11,278 bases of DNA. Source: an uncultured Bacteroidales bacterium (lineage in GTDB: Bacteria; Bacteroidota; Bacteroidia; Bacteroidales; WCHB1-69). The notes beneath the pieces were generated by a model that searched no databases, was not told the DNA's origin, and saw only the letters and a program-made list of their open reading frames with translations. Below, in pieces: positions 1 to 7,620 of the stretch (positions are counted from its first letter, which is position 1; each line of letters begins with the position of its first letter). The DNA lies in NCBI GenBank assembly GCA_946407715.1, contig CAMJPH010000080.1:1-11278 (forward strand). Direction: 5' to 3'. A program made the position numbers and the translations under genes.

Positions 1-730
1 CGATGGCGAGCCAGTAGGCCGTGACATCGTAAGTCTTGAGTGCCAGCGGGTCGCCTACGACGGCCATCTCGCCCACATCCTTGCAGGTGAGTTCGCCGCC
101 AAAGAAGGTGTCCGGCAGGTCTCCTTTGGCTGCCAATTCCTTGTAGGTCTGGCAGATACCGCGCGCCGAGGCGTACATCTCCAGACAGCCCTTGCGACCG
201 CAGCTGCAGAGCCGGTCACCGAGCGGGTTGACGATGGCGTGTCCGAGTTCGCCGGCCATACAGCCACGCCCGTGGATAAGTCGGCCATCGACGAAGATGC
301 CGCTGCCCACGCCTGTGCCGAGGGTGATGGTCACGAAATGCTGCATCAGCTTCGCGCCGCCGTAGATGTGCTCGCCGAGGGCGGCTGCGTCCGCGTCGTT
401 GGAGAGCGTCACCGGAATGTTCAGCATCCGCTGCAGCATCTCACATATCGGAATCTCCTTCTTCATCCGCAGGTTTGCCGTATCCGCCCCGATGCAGCCC
501 GTGTCGAAATGGGCATTGGGAGCGCCAATGCCGATACCATCGACTTCCGAAAGGCCGTTCTCCGAAAGTATAGTACGGATAGCCCCGGCCATATCAAGGA
601 TGTAAGGATGGTGGTCTTCGTATTCGGCAGTCTTCAAAATCTTGTGTTGCAGCACTTTGCCCTCCGGATTCACCAGTGCGATATCCGTGTTGGTGCCGCC
701 TATGTCAATGCCTATGGCAAGATTGTTCAT
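1..730 (-). CDS. ROK-family sugar kinase (glucokinase-like), 3' end cut by window
   Basis: The product should phosphorylate a hexose (glucose or a related sugar) in the cytoplasm with ATP. The first 243 residues are visible; full ROK kinases are usually about 300-320. The N-terminal phosphate-binding motif DIGGTN is at residues 9-14. The catalytic Asp of the NDADAAALGE motif is D112, and the second phosphate loop LGTGVGSG is at 138-145. The ROK zinc site is complete: H164 in GELGH, then C175, C177 and C182 in CSCGRKGCLE. The start is the ATG at 728-730, directly before the conserved MNNLAIGIDIGG. There is no DNA-binding helix-turn-helix in front of the kinase fold, so this is an enzyme and not a ROK repressor. 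It lies 90 bases downstream of pyrK on the same strand. I saw no clear TAnnTTTG box in that gap, so cotranscription is possible. The exact sugar cannot be told from the sequence. Confidence 0.93.
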   Translation of the reverse strand, partial: MNNLAIGIDIGGTNTDIALVNPEGKVLQHKILKTAEYEDHHPYILDMAGAIRTILSENGLSEVDGIGIGAPNAHFDTGCIGADTANLRMKKEIPICEMLQRMLNIPVTLSNDADAAALGEHIYGGAKLMQHFVTITLGTGVGSGIFVDGRLIHGRGCMAGELGHAIVNPLGDRLCSCGRKGCLEMYASARGICQTYKELAAKGDLPDTFFGGELTCKDVGEMAVVGDPLALKTYDVTAYWLAI

Positions 731-820
731 CGTTTTGATTTTTTCATTTGACAAGAATGGGAAACAACAGCTGCATTGCTTTATTTTAAACTAAAAAGGG
801 GATAATGTTATGGACTTTAT

Positions 821-1558
821 TCACCACAAAAGTTCGGTGCTGAGGAAGACCGGGCCGTCTTTGCAGACGCGTTTCATGCCGTTTTGGGTGTGGATGCTGC
901 AGCCGAGGCAGGCGCCGAGTCCGCAGGCCATCCGATGCTCCAGCGAGCAGTAACAGGGAACATGGGCTTCCGCGCACATTGCGGAGACCTTGCGCATCAT
1001 GATTTCGGGTCCGCAGGTGATCACGCAATCGTATCCTTCCGGTTTCAGCAGATCCGTGACAAAACCTTTGTAACCCTCTTCGCCTTTTTCAGTGGAGACG
1101 AAGATACTGTCGCACCACGTCTCAAAATCCTCCACGCCGAAAAGGACATCCCGGAAGCCGAGGTAAGCATCAACCATGACGCCAGCCTGGGTCAGCTGTT
1201 TGGAAGTCTCGCACAACGGGGGGACGCCCAATCCGCCACCGACGACAGCCACTTTTCCTGAGAGTTTCTCGCATGGATAGCCGTTCCCGCATGGTCCCAG
1301 CAACTTGATGGACGCACCTTTCTCCAACAGTGACAGAATTTGGGTGCCTTTACCGACCAGGCGGTACATGAACCACAGTTCATCCTTTTCCGCCTTAAAA
1401 ACACTGATCGGACGCATCAACGTAAGCTCCTTGTCCCAGCTCTTCAACATATAGAACTGTCCCGCTTTTGCTTCCGCGCCATCACGTTCCACGCGTAGCA
1501 CAAAAACGTCATCCGCAACCTGTTGGTTTTCTACCACTTTAGTGTCAAAACATCTCAT
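821..1558 (-). CDS. pyrK: Dihydroorotate dehydrogenase B, electron-transfer subunit PyrK
   Basis: PyrK carries electrons from the catalytic FMN subunit PyrDB through a 2Fe-2S cluster and FAD to NAD+, in the fourth step of de novo pyrimidine synthesis. The 245-residue length fits the family. It belongs to the ferredoxin-reductase-like fold. The FAD-binding motif RPIS is at 49-52, a glycine-rich GPCGNG is at 88-93, the nucleotide-binding loop VGGGLGVPPL is at 106-115 and CGPE is at 182-185. The 2Fe-2S ligands are C212, C217, C220 and C232, in the PyrK signature CGxGxCxGC followed by a distant Cys. The catalytic partner pyrD, often next to pyrK, is not adjacent here: a ROK kinase follows 90 bases downstream and an amidase gene precedes by 60 bases. 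An imperfect promoter-like pair lies upstream (TATCATTG, plus-strand 1572-1579), too weak to call. Confidence 0.95.
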   Translation of the reverse strand: MRCFDTKVVENQQVADDVFVLRVERDGAEAKAGQFYMLKSWDKELTLMRPISVFKAEKDELWFMYRLVGKGTQILSLLEKGASIKLLGPCGNGYPCEKLSGKVAVVGGGLGVPPLCETSKQLTQAGVMVDAYLGFRDVLFGVEDFETWCDSIFVSTEKGEEGYKGFVTDLLKPEGYDCVITCGPEIMMRKVSAMCAEAHVPCYCSLEHRMACGLGACLGCSIHTQNGMKRVCKDGPVFLSTELLW

Positions 1559-1618
1559 AATCAGATTATTTCAATGATATAAATCCAATTTATTTCAAAC
1601 GGCGAAAATAGGAAAAAA

Positions 1619-4600
1619 TCAGTATGGAAGCACAATTTTTTCGGTGGACAGCAACGTGTTGCCCCGCATGATGCGGAACAGATAGATTCCTCCGCTCAAA
1701 TGAGACAGATCAACAGTGGTATGATCTATAAACTCCCCTAACTTCAGCTTTCTGCCAGCCATGTCAAAAACGTCAAAGTGGATGGGGAAATTCTTTAAGA
1801 TTGAACCGGAATCGGATTCGGAATCTGTTGGTTGGTACGTTATCAACACTCTTTTTCCTGAAGATAATACCAACTGAAGATTCGGCTTTTTATTCTGAAG
1901 GGTTTCAGGCAGCTTGGTTTTCACCATTTTTGTGGTTGCTGTTGAGCGCAATCCGGCAATGTTTTCCACAATAACGCTGAAAGAGACAATTTGGTTGGCC
2001 GTATAGGTGTAACAATCGTGGCAGGACAACAACGTAATGTTATCAGTCCAGTTCGGATTCCACTGGCAATGGTTGCAAGGGGAATTATGGTAATAGTAAT
2101 GACAGACGCCGGATTGTTCATCGGAAGAAAGGGGCCACGAAGCGGAGACATGCACCTGCTGGGAGCCATCAAACAGTGTTTCGTAATTCAGCTGCAGTGC
2201 GATGTCCTCGACTGCGGGCGGGGCCGTATAGTCAACACGCAACAGTTTTTCGGTCAAGGTCGAAAATTTGTACGCTTTGTCCACCACAACAGACTTCAGC
2301 TTGGCACGCCCAAGCCCGTACGATGCTTGCGTTTGTATGTTGCATGTACTCGCATTGCCAACCGTGATATGAACTGACGAGGTCCGTGAGCCATATACAC
2401 GCAAATTATCCACGCAAACCGAGGCGCGCCGTGTCACAAAACCGATATAGGAGTCCGTTGTGGTGGCAAGCACATTGTCCACCGTCCGCAACAGCTTGTT
2501 CCCGTGCCGCATCACGATGATTTCCCCGCTGGAATGATCATAGATGACCCGGCAAAAATAGGAGGTCTCATCCATAAAATAGACCAGTTCGTTTTTCTTC
2601 AGCAGCCGCCTGGCACCCAATATGAGCCGATATACGCTGACGGTATGGTTGGATTTGTCGAAACAGACCTCATACCCCGAAAACAGTGAGGTCAAGGAGG
2701 GGGCATTGTTGCAATTGAAGAAGAACGAGCACTTCTCCCCGCCATTGAATTCCAGGAAAAAGTCGAACAGATAGGCCGTGTGTGCGGAGCCGTTATAATG
2801 TGCCGCCACACCAGAGTAGTCCGTAGAGGAATTGTTTTGGCACAAAGCACCATCATATACCGCCCAATGATTGGATGTGTTGTTCACCCACACGTTCGGA
2901 TTCAGAGTATGGTCGAAATTGTCGCAGAGGAAGCCCTGGTCGCTGTGGGCGTACCACCCCACCCCGTCGGACTCCATAATCTGGTAGAAGGCCCATTTGA
3001 TGCCGGAGTCGTCCGTATCGGTGAAGGTCGCGTCAAAATCACGCGTGATCCACTGGGTTTGGTCGAGGTTGATCTGTGTCTGCGGGTTGGCGTGGTCCAC
3101 CACCGGTGGTTCCTCCTCCGAATCGTCCTCTTCCTCTTCTTGGTCATCACCTCCGCCAGAATCACCACCATCTCCACCATCGCCAGTACCACCATCGTCG
3201 TCACCACCGTTTCCTCCTATGTCCTCGCCGCCGTCGTCACTATCTCCACCAGGAGACTGCTGACAGGCGGACCATTGCGCCCTCCAGCCGGCGGCTGTCG
3301 TGGCGCAGTCTGAGCGGAACTCCACCGTCATGTCTTCTCCTGCCGCCACCACACGACCCGGCGAGTAGGTGTTCCAACGCCCGAGCAACGGGGAGAACTC
3401 CGAAGCGCCGTTGTAAATCCACAGGAAATCGTAGTCCGGCTCTAAGTCGAACTGTTGGAACTCCAGCGCTATGCTGTCCGCCCCCGCAATATGGATGTGG
3501 TACATCTTCCGTTCATCGTCACCGTAGTTGCCCGTCTGACCACCGGAATCCGTCAAGATGCCCGTCTGCGAGGTCAACAAGGTGACCGTAGGGTTGTCGT
3601 TGATCAGCTTGTAGTACAGATTCCAGTTCCAGTAAGGGCCGGGATCCGTGTGCGTCTGGGACGGGAAATGCTGGTGTCCTCGGATTTGCGTGCAGGCGGT
3701 AGCCCCTCCGAGACTGTGGACACCGTAGTTCAGCACGGTCCCGTCATCCAGCGTGTCGCGATAGAAAACACGACGCGGGTTGATGTTGCTGCGGCGGGAG
3801 CAGATGTCTTTCACGAGGTTCGCCGACGACTGATACATGTTCGTGGTGAAATAGGAGGCGATGTCCCCGTATGCCTCATGCTCGATGCCGATGGTGTAGC
3901 TATTGGCAACCCCCACATGCCACGCCTTGTCCGCTTCGCGCACCATCTGGGTGACCTGCCCGTCCATGGAGCGGATGACGTAATGGGCGGAGACCTTCGC
4001 ATTGCAGTTCTGGAACCAGGCGATGGCACCCGAGTACGTTCCCTGCGTGTAGTGGATGGTCACCGCGGTGACGGTCGTCCCGCCCCTACCGGAAGTATAG
4101 TTGCACGTCGCGGCGGGATTGTAAATCGCGCCGGGATAGTCTGTGGCGGTGCAGGAGCGTACACCGCCATTCGTCCTTACCTCTGCTTTGTCCCCTCGGA
4201 GCCGTGCATATTCATCCCCGAACAGCCGTTCGAAATCCACATTTCGCGCAGACCCGCCATAGGCAGCGTTATCCGGGTCGCTCAGGAACCAATATATCAT
4301 ATAAAGGAAGCTGTTCATCGCGAAACCGTCCTCCTGCCCGTCCGGAATCGGCAACTCGCAGAGATCCGCGAAGATACGCCGATACTGTTCCAAGGAGTCG
4401 CCAAAGCAGCCGTACTCCCGCTGTTTTCGGGCGAAGACGCAGGCGTAGGCCTTGACCGCCGTTCCCGGATCCCACAGTATCGCATCTAACGGATACGGAC
4501 TATGAGCCGCCAACAGCCGCGCATTCTCCCTGAAAAAACCCTTCCCATGGAGGGTCAACCCCATGATGGAATAGGTACGGGGGATTTCCGAGGGATCCAC

Positions 4601-4870
4601 CTCCGCCGTGTCCATCCGCACATTCGGATCAAAGCGGGTATATTGGAACGCCACCGCCTCCAACACCCCTCGCGGAAGCGTCGGGTAGTCCCGGTAAGCT
4701 TCCTCAAACCAGGGACTTACCTCCTGATATTGTTGCCGTAGCAGTTGTTCAATCTGACTGTCTTGAGTTTTGCGATACTGCCCAAACGCCTCTGTTTGCT
4801 GAGCACTCATTTTCCCTGACATTAATGTCAGAATAACCAATAGGATTTTCCATTGTACTTTGCTTTTCAT
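1619..4870 (-). CDS. Secreted multidomain N-acetylmuramoyl-L-alanine amidase with T9SS sorting domain
   Basis: The protein (1083 residues) should be exported by Sec and then type IX secretion, and cleave the lactyl-Ala amide bond of peptidoglycan. A signal peptide covers residues 1 to about 24 (basic start, hydrophobic ILLVILTLM, cleavage near SAQ). Residues about 40-215 are helical and look like the N-terminal region of other Bacteroidota amidases. The Amidase_2 (T7 lysozyme/PGRP-like) domain spans about 265-425, with likely zinc ligands H273 (TIHYT), H399 (RGHQH) and D409 (HTDPG), plus acidic E330 in IGIEHE. A CUB-like domain follows at about 451-535. Next is a Gly/Asp/Glu linker (538-588), a LamG/jelly-roll-like domain (about 600-835), and an Ig-like region with a Cys cluster (CNHC, CHDC, about 921-951). 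The last 75-80 residues match a type A T9SS sorting domain (VFDMAGRKL, DLSHLSGGIYLFRI). A longer reading from 4975 is unlikely: the signal peptide begins at 4870 and the promoter lies inside the extension. Substrate and role (remodelling, competition or scavenging) are unknown. Confidence 0.9.
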   Translation of the reverse strand: MKSKVQWKILLVILTLMSGKMSAQQTEAFGQYRKTQDSQIEQLLRQQYQEVSPWFEEAYRDYPTLPRGVLEAVAFQYTRFDPNVRMDTAEVDPSEIPRTYSIMGLTLHGKGFFRENARLLAAHSPYPLDAILWDPGTAVKAYACVFARKQREYGCFGDSLEQYRRIFADLCELPIPDGQEDGFAMNSFLYMIYWFLSDPDNAAYGGSARNVDFERLFGDEYARLRGDKAEVRTNGGVRSCTATDYPGAIYNPAATCNYTSGRGGTTVTAVTIHYTQGTYSGAIAWFQNCNAKVSAHYVIRSMDGQVTQMVREADKAWHVGVANSYTIGIEHEAYGDIASYFTTNMYQSSANLVKDICSRRSNINPRRVFYRDTLDDGTVLNYGVHSLGGATACTQIRGHQHFPSQTHTDPGPYWNWNLYYKLINDNPTVTLLTSQTGILTDSGGQTGNYGDDERKMYHIHIAGADSIALEFQQFDLEPDYDFLWIYNGASEFSPLLGRWNTYSPGRVVAAGEDMTVEFRSDCATTAAGWRAQWSACQQSPGGDSDDGGEDIGGNGGDDDGGTGDGGDGGDSGGGDDQEEEEDDSEEEPPVVDHANPQTQINLDQTQWITRDFDATFTDTDDSGIKWAFYQIMESDGVGWYAHSDQGFLCDNFDHTLNPNVWVNNTSNHWAVYDGALCQNNSSTDYSGVAAHYNGSAHTAYLFDFFLEFNGGEKCSFFFNCNNAPSLTSLFSGYEVCFDKSNHTVSVYRLILGARRLLKKNELVYFMDETSYFCRVIYDHSSGEIIVMRHGNKLLRTVDNVLATTTDSYIGFVTRRASVCVDNLRVYGSRTSSVHITVGNASTCNIQTQASYGLGRAKLKSVVVDKAYKFSTLTEKLLRVDYTAPPAVEDIALQLNYETLFDGSQQVHVSASWPLSSDEQSGVCHYYYHNSPCNHCQWNPNWTDNITLLSCHDCYTYTANQIVSFSVIVENIAGLRSTATTKMVKTKLPETLQNKKPNLQLVLSSGKRVLITYQPTDSESDSGSILKNFPIHFDVFDMAGRKLKLGEFIDHTTVDLSHLSGGIYLFRIMRGNTLLSTEKIVLPY

Positions 4871-4911
4871 TGTTTGTTTTTTGAGTTTAAAAATTTTGTT
4901 ATTTGTCAATG

Positions 4912-4943
4912 CAAAGATACAACAGAAAAACGCCCTTGTCAAG
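4912..4943 (-). promoter_or_regulatory. Bacteroidota-type promoter of the amidase gene
   Basis: On the minus strand the -7 box TATCTTTG (plus-strand 4912-4919) matches the Bacteroidota consensus TAnnTTTG exactly. A -33-like CTTG (4940-4943) lies 20 bases upstream, the expected spacing. Transcription would begin near 4905, leaving a leader of about 35 bases before the ATG at 4870. This supports that start over the longer one at 4975. Confidence 0.7.
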
Positions 4944-5185
4944 AGGTTGGCATCATTTTTAAGCATTTTTAACAAGAGCTAACACAAATACCTGTAATCC
5001 AGCAATATACTAAATACAAAAAGTTTGATTCCGTCCGAAAAACCGCACAAAATGTGCTAAAGAATGTTAATTGAAAATTTACAAGACACGATATTATCGT
5101 TTTAAAAAGAAGATTTTAGGACGCAAAACGTAAGACCTGAGACTTTGGGGCGACGAGAATTCATGAATGCTAAGGATAAAAATCG
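4944..5185. other. Divergent intergenic region without a gene
   Basis: This AT-rich spacer lies between the divergently transcribed amidase and YqgE-family genes. Both directions have their own -7 box at its edges. I see no RNA gene or credible ORF. Two short inverted repeats occur, GCACA-AAA-TGTGC at 5045-5057 and CGATA-T-TATCG near 5088-5100. Each has five-base arms, too short to call an operator or terminator. Confidence 0.5.
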
Positions 5186-5193
5186 TATCTTTG
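5186..5193 (+). promoter_or_regulatory. -7 promoter box before the YqgE-family gene
   Basis: TATCTTTG matches the Bacteroidota -7 consensus TAnnTTTG exactly. No TTTG sits at the usual distance upstream (around 5162-5165), so only half of the promoter is recognisable. Its position just before the ATGs at 5209 and 5215 argues against the upstream in-frame ATG at 5167, which would put the promoter inside the coding sequence. The leader would be very short. Confidence 0.55.
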
Positions 5194-5208
5194 CGCAAAT
5201 TTTGGAAA

Positions 5209-5790
5209 ATGGACATGTACAATGATTTTCTGGATTTTGAGCCCACCGGGATCGTGCCGGATGCGGGGCGGTTGCTGATCTCCAGCCCGTACTTCAACGA
5301 CCCCTTCTTCAACCATTCCGTGGTGCTGCTGACGGACTACGAGGAGGAGCACACGGCGGGGCTGATCATCAACAGGCCACTGCCGCACAGCGTGCGCGAG
5401 GTGGTGAACGAGATCAAGGTAGATACACCCATTTTCTTCGGCGGGCCGGTGCTGACCGAAGCCGTCTTCCTTCTCCACAACTTCGACTCCTGTCCTGAGG
5501 CCTCCAAACTGCTCCCCAACGTCTATGTGGGCTACAATCCTGTGCTGCTGGCCGTTATCGAGCACGCGGCCATCCCCAACCTGAAGCACAAATTCCTGTT
5601 GGGCTACGCCGGCTGGTCACCCGGACAACTCGAAGACGAGCTTCTGCGCAACATGTGGGTAGTCGCCCCCGCCACGCACTCCCTAGTGTTCGACACGCCC
5701 CCCGAAGATATCTGGCCCCTCGCCGTCAAACGCCTCGGCAAACCCTACGAACACTGGCTGAAAATCCCGAAAAACATCACGTTTAATTGA
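5209..5790 (+). CDS. YqgE/AlgH family protein (UPF0301, DUF179)
   Basis: This is a small cytoplasmic protein of 193 residues, the usual size for the YqgE/AlgH family. Its biochemical function is not established; AlgH was named for an effect on alginate transcription in Pseudomonas. Family hallmarks are present in order: GRLLISSPYF with a following DPFF and SVVLL (about 20-42), GLIINRPL (about 51-58), FFGGPV (about 75-80), and GYAGWSPGQLEDEL (about 131-144) followed by an Asn-x-Trp. I chose the ATG at 5209 because the promoter box at 5186-5193 excludes the in-frame ATG at 5167. The ATG at 5215, two codons further in, is equally possible. The gene ends in a TGA, followed by repeats and then xseA on the same strand. 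No hairpin terminator is visible between them. Confidence 0.9.
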   Translation: MDMYNDFLDFEPTGIVPDAGRLLISSPYFNDPFFNHSVVLLTDYEEEHTAGLIINRPLPHSVREVVNEIKVDTPIFFGGPVLTEAVFLLHNFDSCPEASKLLPNVYVGYNPVLLAVIEHAAIPNLKHKFLLGYAGWSPGQLEDELLRNMWVVAPATHSLVFDTPPEDIWPLAVKRLGKPYEHWLKIPKNITFN

Positions 5791-5815
5791 CAGACAGTAC
5801 GACCATGGAACGGTG

Positions 5816-5878
5816 TTAGACTTAGACTTAGACTTAGACTTAAACTTTGACTTAAACTTTGAACTTGAAACTTTCAAC
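5816..5878. repeat. TTAGAC hexamer tandem repeat with degenerate continuation
   Basis: Four perfect copies of TTAGAC run from 5816 to 5839. They are followed by the variants TTAAAC, TTTGAC and TTAAAC (5840-5857), then seven-base units TTTGAAC, TTGAAAC and TTTCAAC (5858-5878). The last two units form a 13-base palindrome, TTGAAA-C-TTTCAA (5865-5877). The array is intergenic and has no reading frame of its own. Such arrays usually arise by slipped-strand replication. Confidence 0.85.
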
Positions 5879-5880
5879 TT

Positions 5881-5939
5881 TGAACATTGAACATTGAACA
5901 TTAAACCTTCTATAACCAATAACCCATAACCAATAACCA
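5881..5939. repeat. Two heptamer tandem arrays upstream of xseA
   Basis: Three perfect copies of TGAACAT occupy 5881-5901. After a ten-base spacer, four copies of ATAACCA (the second ending in C) occupy 5912-5939. The second array ends eleven bases before the xseA start codon, so it forms most of the 5' leader. A change in copy number could alter the distance between promoter and gene. No TAnnTTTG box is visible in this stretch, so the xseA promoter is unplaced. Confidence 0.85.
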
Positions 5940-5949
5940 TTACAAAAAC

Positions 5950-7338
5950 ATGCCGGAACGCGAAACCTTCAACAACCATACCGTTTATTCCTTGTCGGAT
6001 GTGGCCATGAGCATCCACAAGATGATTGAGCGCACCTATACCCGACCCTATTACATCAAGGCGGAGATCCTGAAGCTGAATTACTATCCCTACAGCGGTC
6101 ATTGTTATCCAGAACTCGTTGAGCGCGAGGGGAATACCATCAAGACCGAGATGCGCGCCGTCATCTGGTCCGCCAATTTCAAGGACATCAACCGGCGGTT
6201 CGAGCAGATCACCGGCGAGCCGTTGAAGGAGAACATCCGCATCCTGTGCCTCGCCACCATCCAGTTCAGTCCGAAGCACGGCTTGGCGCTGCACATCGAA
6301 GACATCGAGCCGACCTACACCCTCGGGGAGATGGTGAAGAACCGTCAGGAGGTGATCGCGCGTCTCAAGAAGGAGGGGCTTTTCGAGCGGAACCGCAACC
6401 TGCCGATGCCGCTGCTGCCGAAGCGCGTGGCGGTCATCTCCGTGGAAACCAGTAAGGGTTACAGCGACTTCATGCAGACGTTGCAGCAGAACGAGTACGG
6501 CTACCGTTTCCGTACGGAGCTGTTTCCCAGCATCTTGCAGGGCGACAAGGCCATCACGGGAATCATGGGGCGGCTTGGGGAGATCGCGATGCGGCAGGAC
6601 GACTTCGACGTGACGGTCATCGTGCGCGGTGGCGGCGGCGACGTGGGGATGAGCTGCTACGACGACTACGAGCTGACCCGCAGCGTGGCCACCTTCCCGT
6701 TGCCCGTGCTCACCGGCATCGGACATTCCACCAACCTGACGGTCACCGACATGGTGGCGCACGCACACTTCATCACCCCCACCGATGTGGCCTTCTCGCT
6801 GCTGGCCGCCTTCCGTCACTTCGACGAACAGGTTGACGACGCCGTAAGTCGCATCGTGCAACGGGTGCAGCAGCAGATCACGGACTGCCGTCAGGAGATG
6901 CTCAAGGTGGAGGCCTCCCTGCAGTACAAGTTGCCGAAGGCGCTGGACTGGCATCGGAGCAACCTTGCCGACACCTACAAGAATCTGGTTTTCAAGAGCA
7001 AAGAGTTCATGACAAGCCAGAATTTCCGGCTGAGAGAGTTGATGCGCGAGGCGGGCAACGAGACGCAGTTGCAGTTGCAGCGGTCAAGGCAGCATTTGGC
7101 GACCGTGGAAGAGCGGCTGCCCCGCGAGTGCCGTGCCCTGCTGAAGCGCAAGACCCGCGACCTCACGGCCATGGAGGAGAAGCTGCAGCTGCTCAGTCCG
7201 GAGAACGTGCTGAAGCGCGGCTACAGCATCACGTTAAAGGACGGCAAGGCGGTGACCGACGCCGCCGTGCTCGCGCAGGGCGACAGCTTGGTGACGAGGT
7301 TTTATTGCGGGGAGGTGGTTTCCAGAGTGGAAAGGTGA
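5950..7338 (+). CDS. xseA: Exodeoxyribonuclease VII large subunit
   Basis: XseA is the nuclease subunit of exonuclease VII, which degrades single-stranded DNA in both directions to oligonucleotides and acts in repair. At 462 residues it is close to E. coli XseA (456). The N-terminal OB-fold covers about 10-125 and the nuclease core about 150-290. A long coiled-coil region (about 290-410) follows, where the small subunit XseB normally binds. The C-terminal segment has the usual SPENVLKRGYSI and GD motifs. Aligned by motif with E. coli, the catalytic Asp is D173 (YSD), the Arg is R226 (VRGGGG) and the His is H259 (GIGHSTN). The fourth catalytic position, Asp in the E. coli-type GHxxD, is N262 here (codon AAC at 6733-6735). 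No frameshift or stop interrupts the frame. The small-subunit gene xseB is not found downstream. Family assignment is firm; the effect of the Asn is unknown. Confidence 0.93.
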   Translation: MPERETFNNHTVYSLSDVAMSIHKMIERTYTRPYYIKAEILKLNYYPYSGHCYPELVEREGNTIKTEMRAVIWSANFKDINRRFEQITGEPLKENIRILCLATIQFSPKHGLALHIEDIEPTYTLGEMVKNRQEVIARLKKEGLFERNRNLPMPLLPKRVAVISVETSKGYSDFMQTLQQNEYGYRFRTELFPSILQGDKAITGIMGRLGEIAMRQDDFDVTVIVRGGGGDVGMSCYDDYELTRSVATFPLPVLTGIGHSTNLTVTDMVAHAHFITPTDVAFSLLAAFRHFDEQVDDAVSRIVQRVQQQITDCRQEMLKVEASLQYKLPKALDWHRSNLADTYKNLVFKSKEFMTSQNFRLRELMREAGNETQLQLQRSRQHLATVEERLPRECRALLKRKTRDLTAMEEKLQLLSPENVLKRGYSITLKDGKAVTDAAVLAQGDSLVTRFYCGEVVSRVER

Positions 7339-7343
7339 AAAAC

Positions 7344-7385
7344 AATTAGTAATTAGTAATTAGTAATTAGTAATTAGCAATTAGT
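7344..7385. repeat. AATTAGT heptamer tandem array downstream of xseA
   Basis: Six units in a row begin five bases after the xseA stop codon: four perfect AATTAGT (7344-7371), one AATTAGC (7372-7378) and one more AATTAGT (7379-7385). This is again a seven-base period, but the sequence is unrelated to the heptamers upstream of xseA. It also marks the point where the GC-rich conserved genes give way to the AT-richer DUF4007/ATPase region. Confidence 0.9.
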
Positions 7386-7620
7386 AGTTGTACGGGCTTG
7401 AGACCGGCTTTCAGGGCATTTCTGAAGGCGGGGGTCATGCAGTAATTCGTTGTTACATTGGTGTCGCAGGCGGTCAATCCTATTGTCCGATGCGCCTTTG
7501 GCGGTGTGGTGTTCAGATAGTGAGGTCTGCGGGGAACGGCTATAACTACACGGTGCGGCAAATAGGGAATTCAGAAAACTGAATAGAAGATTGCCGATTA
7601 ATAGGGTTTTACAACGACGC
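7386..7620. other. Unassigned intergenic stretch
   Basis: About 235 bases lie here with no gene I can support. Short open frames exist on both strands (a TTG-started frame at 7388-7582 on plus and overlapping frames on minus), but none has a recognisable motif, a promoter or a convincing start. The GC content is between that of xseA and that of the following genes. It may be remnant DNA of a lost gene or a dispersed non-coding repeat. Confidence 0.4.

Noticed and set aside
1572..1599. Promoter for pyrK (TATCATTG with an upstream TTTG on the minus strand)
   Set aside because: One mismatch in the -7 box and a spacing of 16 bases instead of about 20; too weak to list.
3455..4489. Plus-strand open frame of 344 residues opposite the amidase
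   Set aside because: It lies wholly antisense to clear amidase and CUB-like coding sequence, with Arg/Val-rich shadow composition and no motif.
4871..4975. N-terminal extension of the amidase by 35 residues
   Set aside because: A perfect -7 box (4912-4919) lies inside it, and a normal signal peptide begins at 4870.
5045..5057. GCACA-AAA-TGTGC palindrome in the divergent spacer
   Set aside because: Five-base arms only, with no second copy and no known regulator match.
5816..5939. CRISPR array
   Set aside because: The repeats are 6-7 bases and directly adjacent, with no spacers and no cas genes nearby.
5683..6954. Long minus-strand open frame opposite the YqgE gene and xseA (423 residues)
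   Set aside because: It is the His/Val/Asp-rich antisense shadow of xseA, crosses the tandem repeats, and has no domain.
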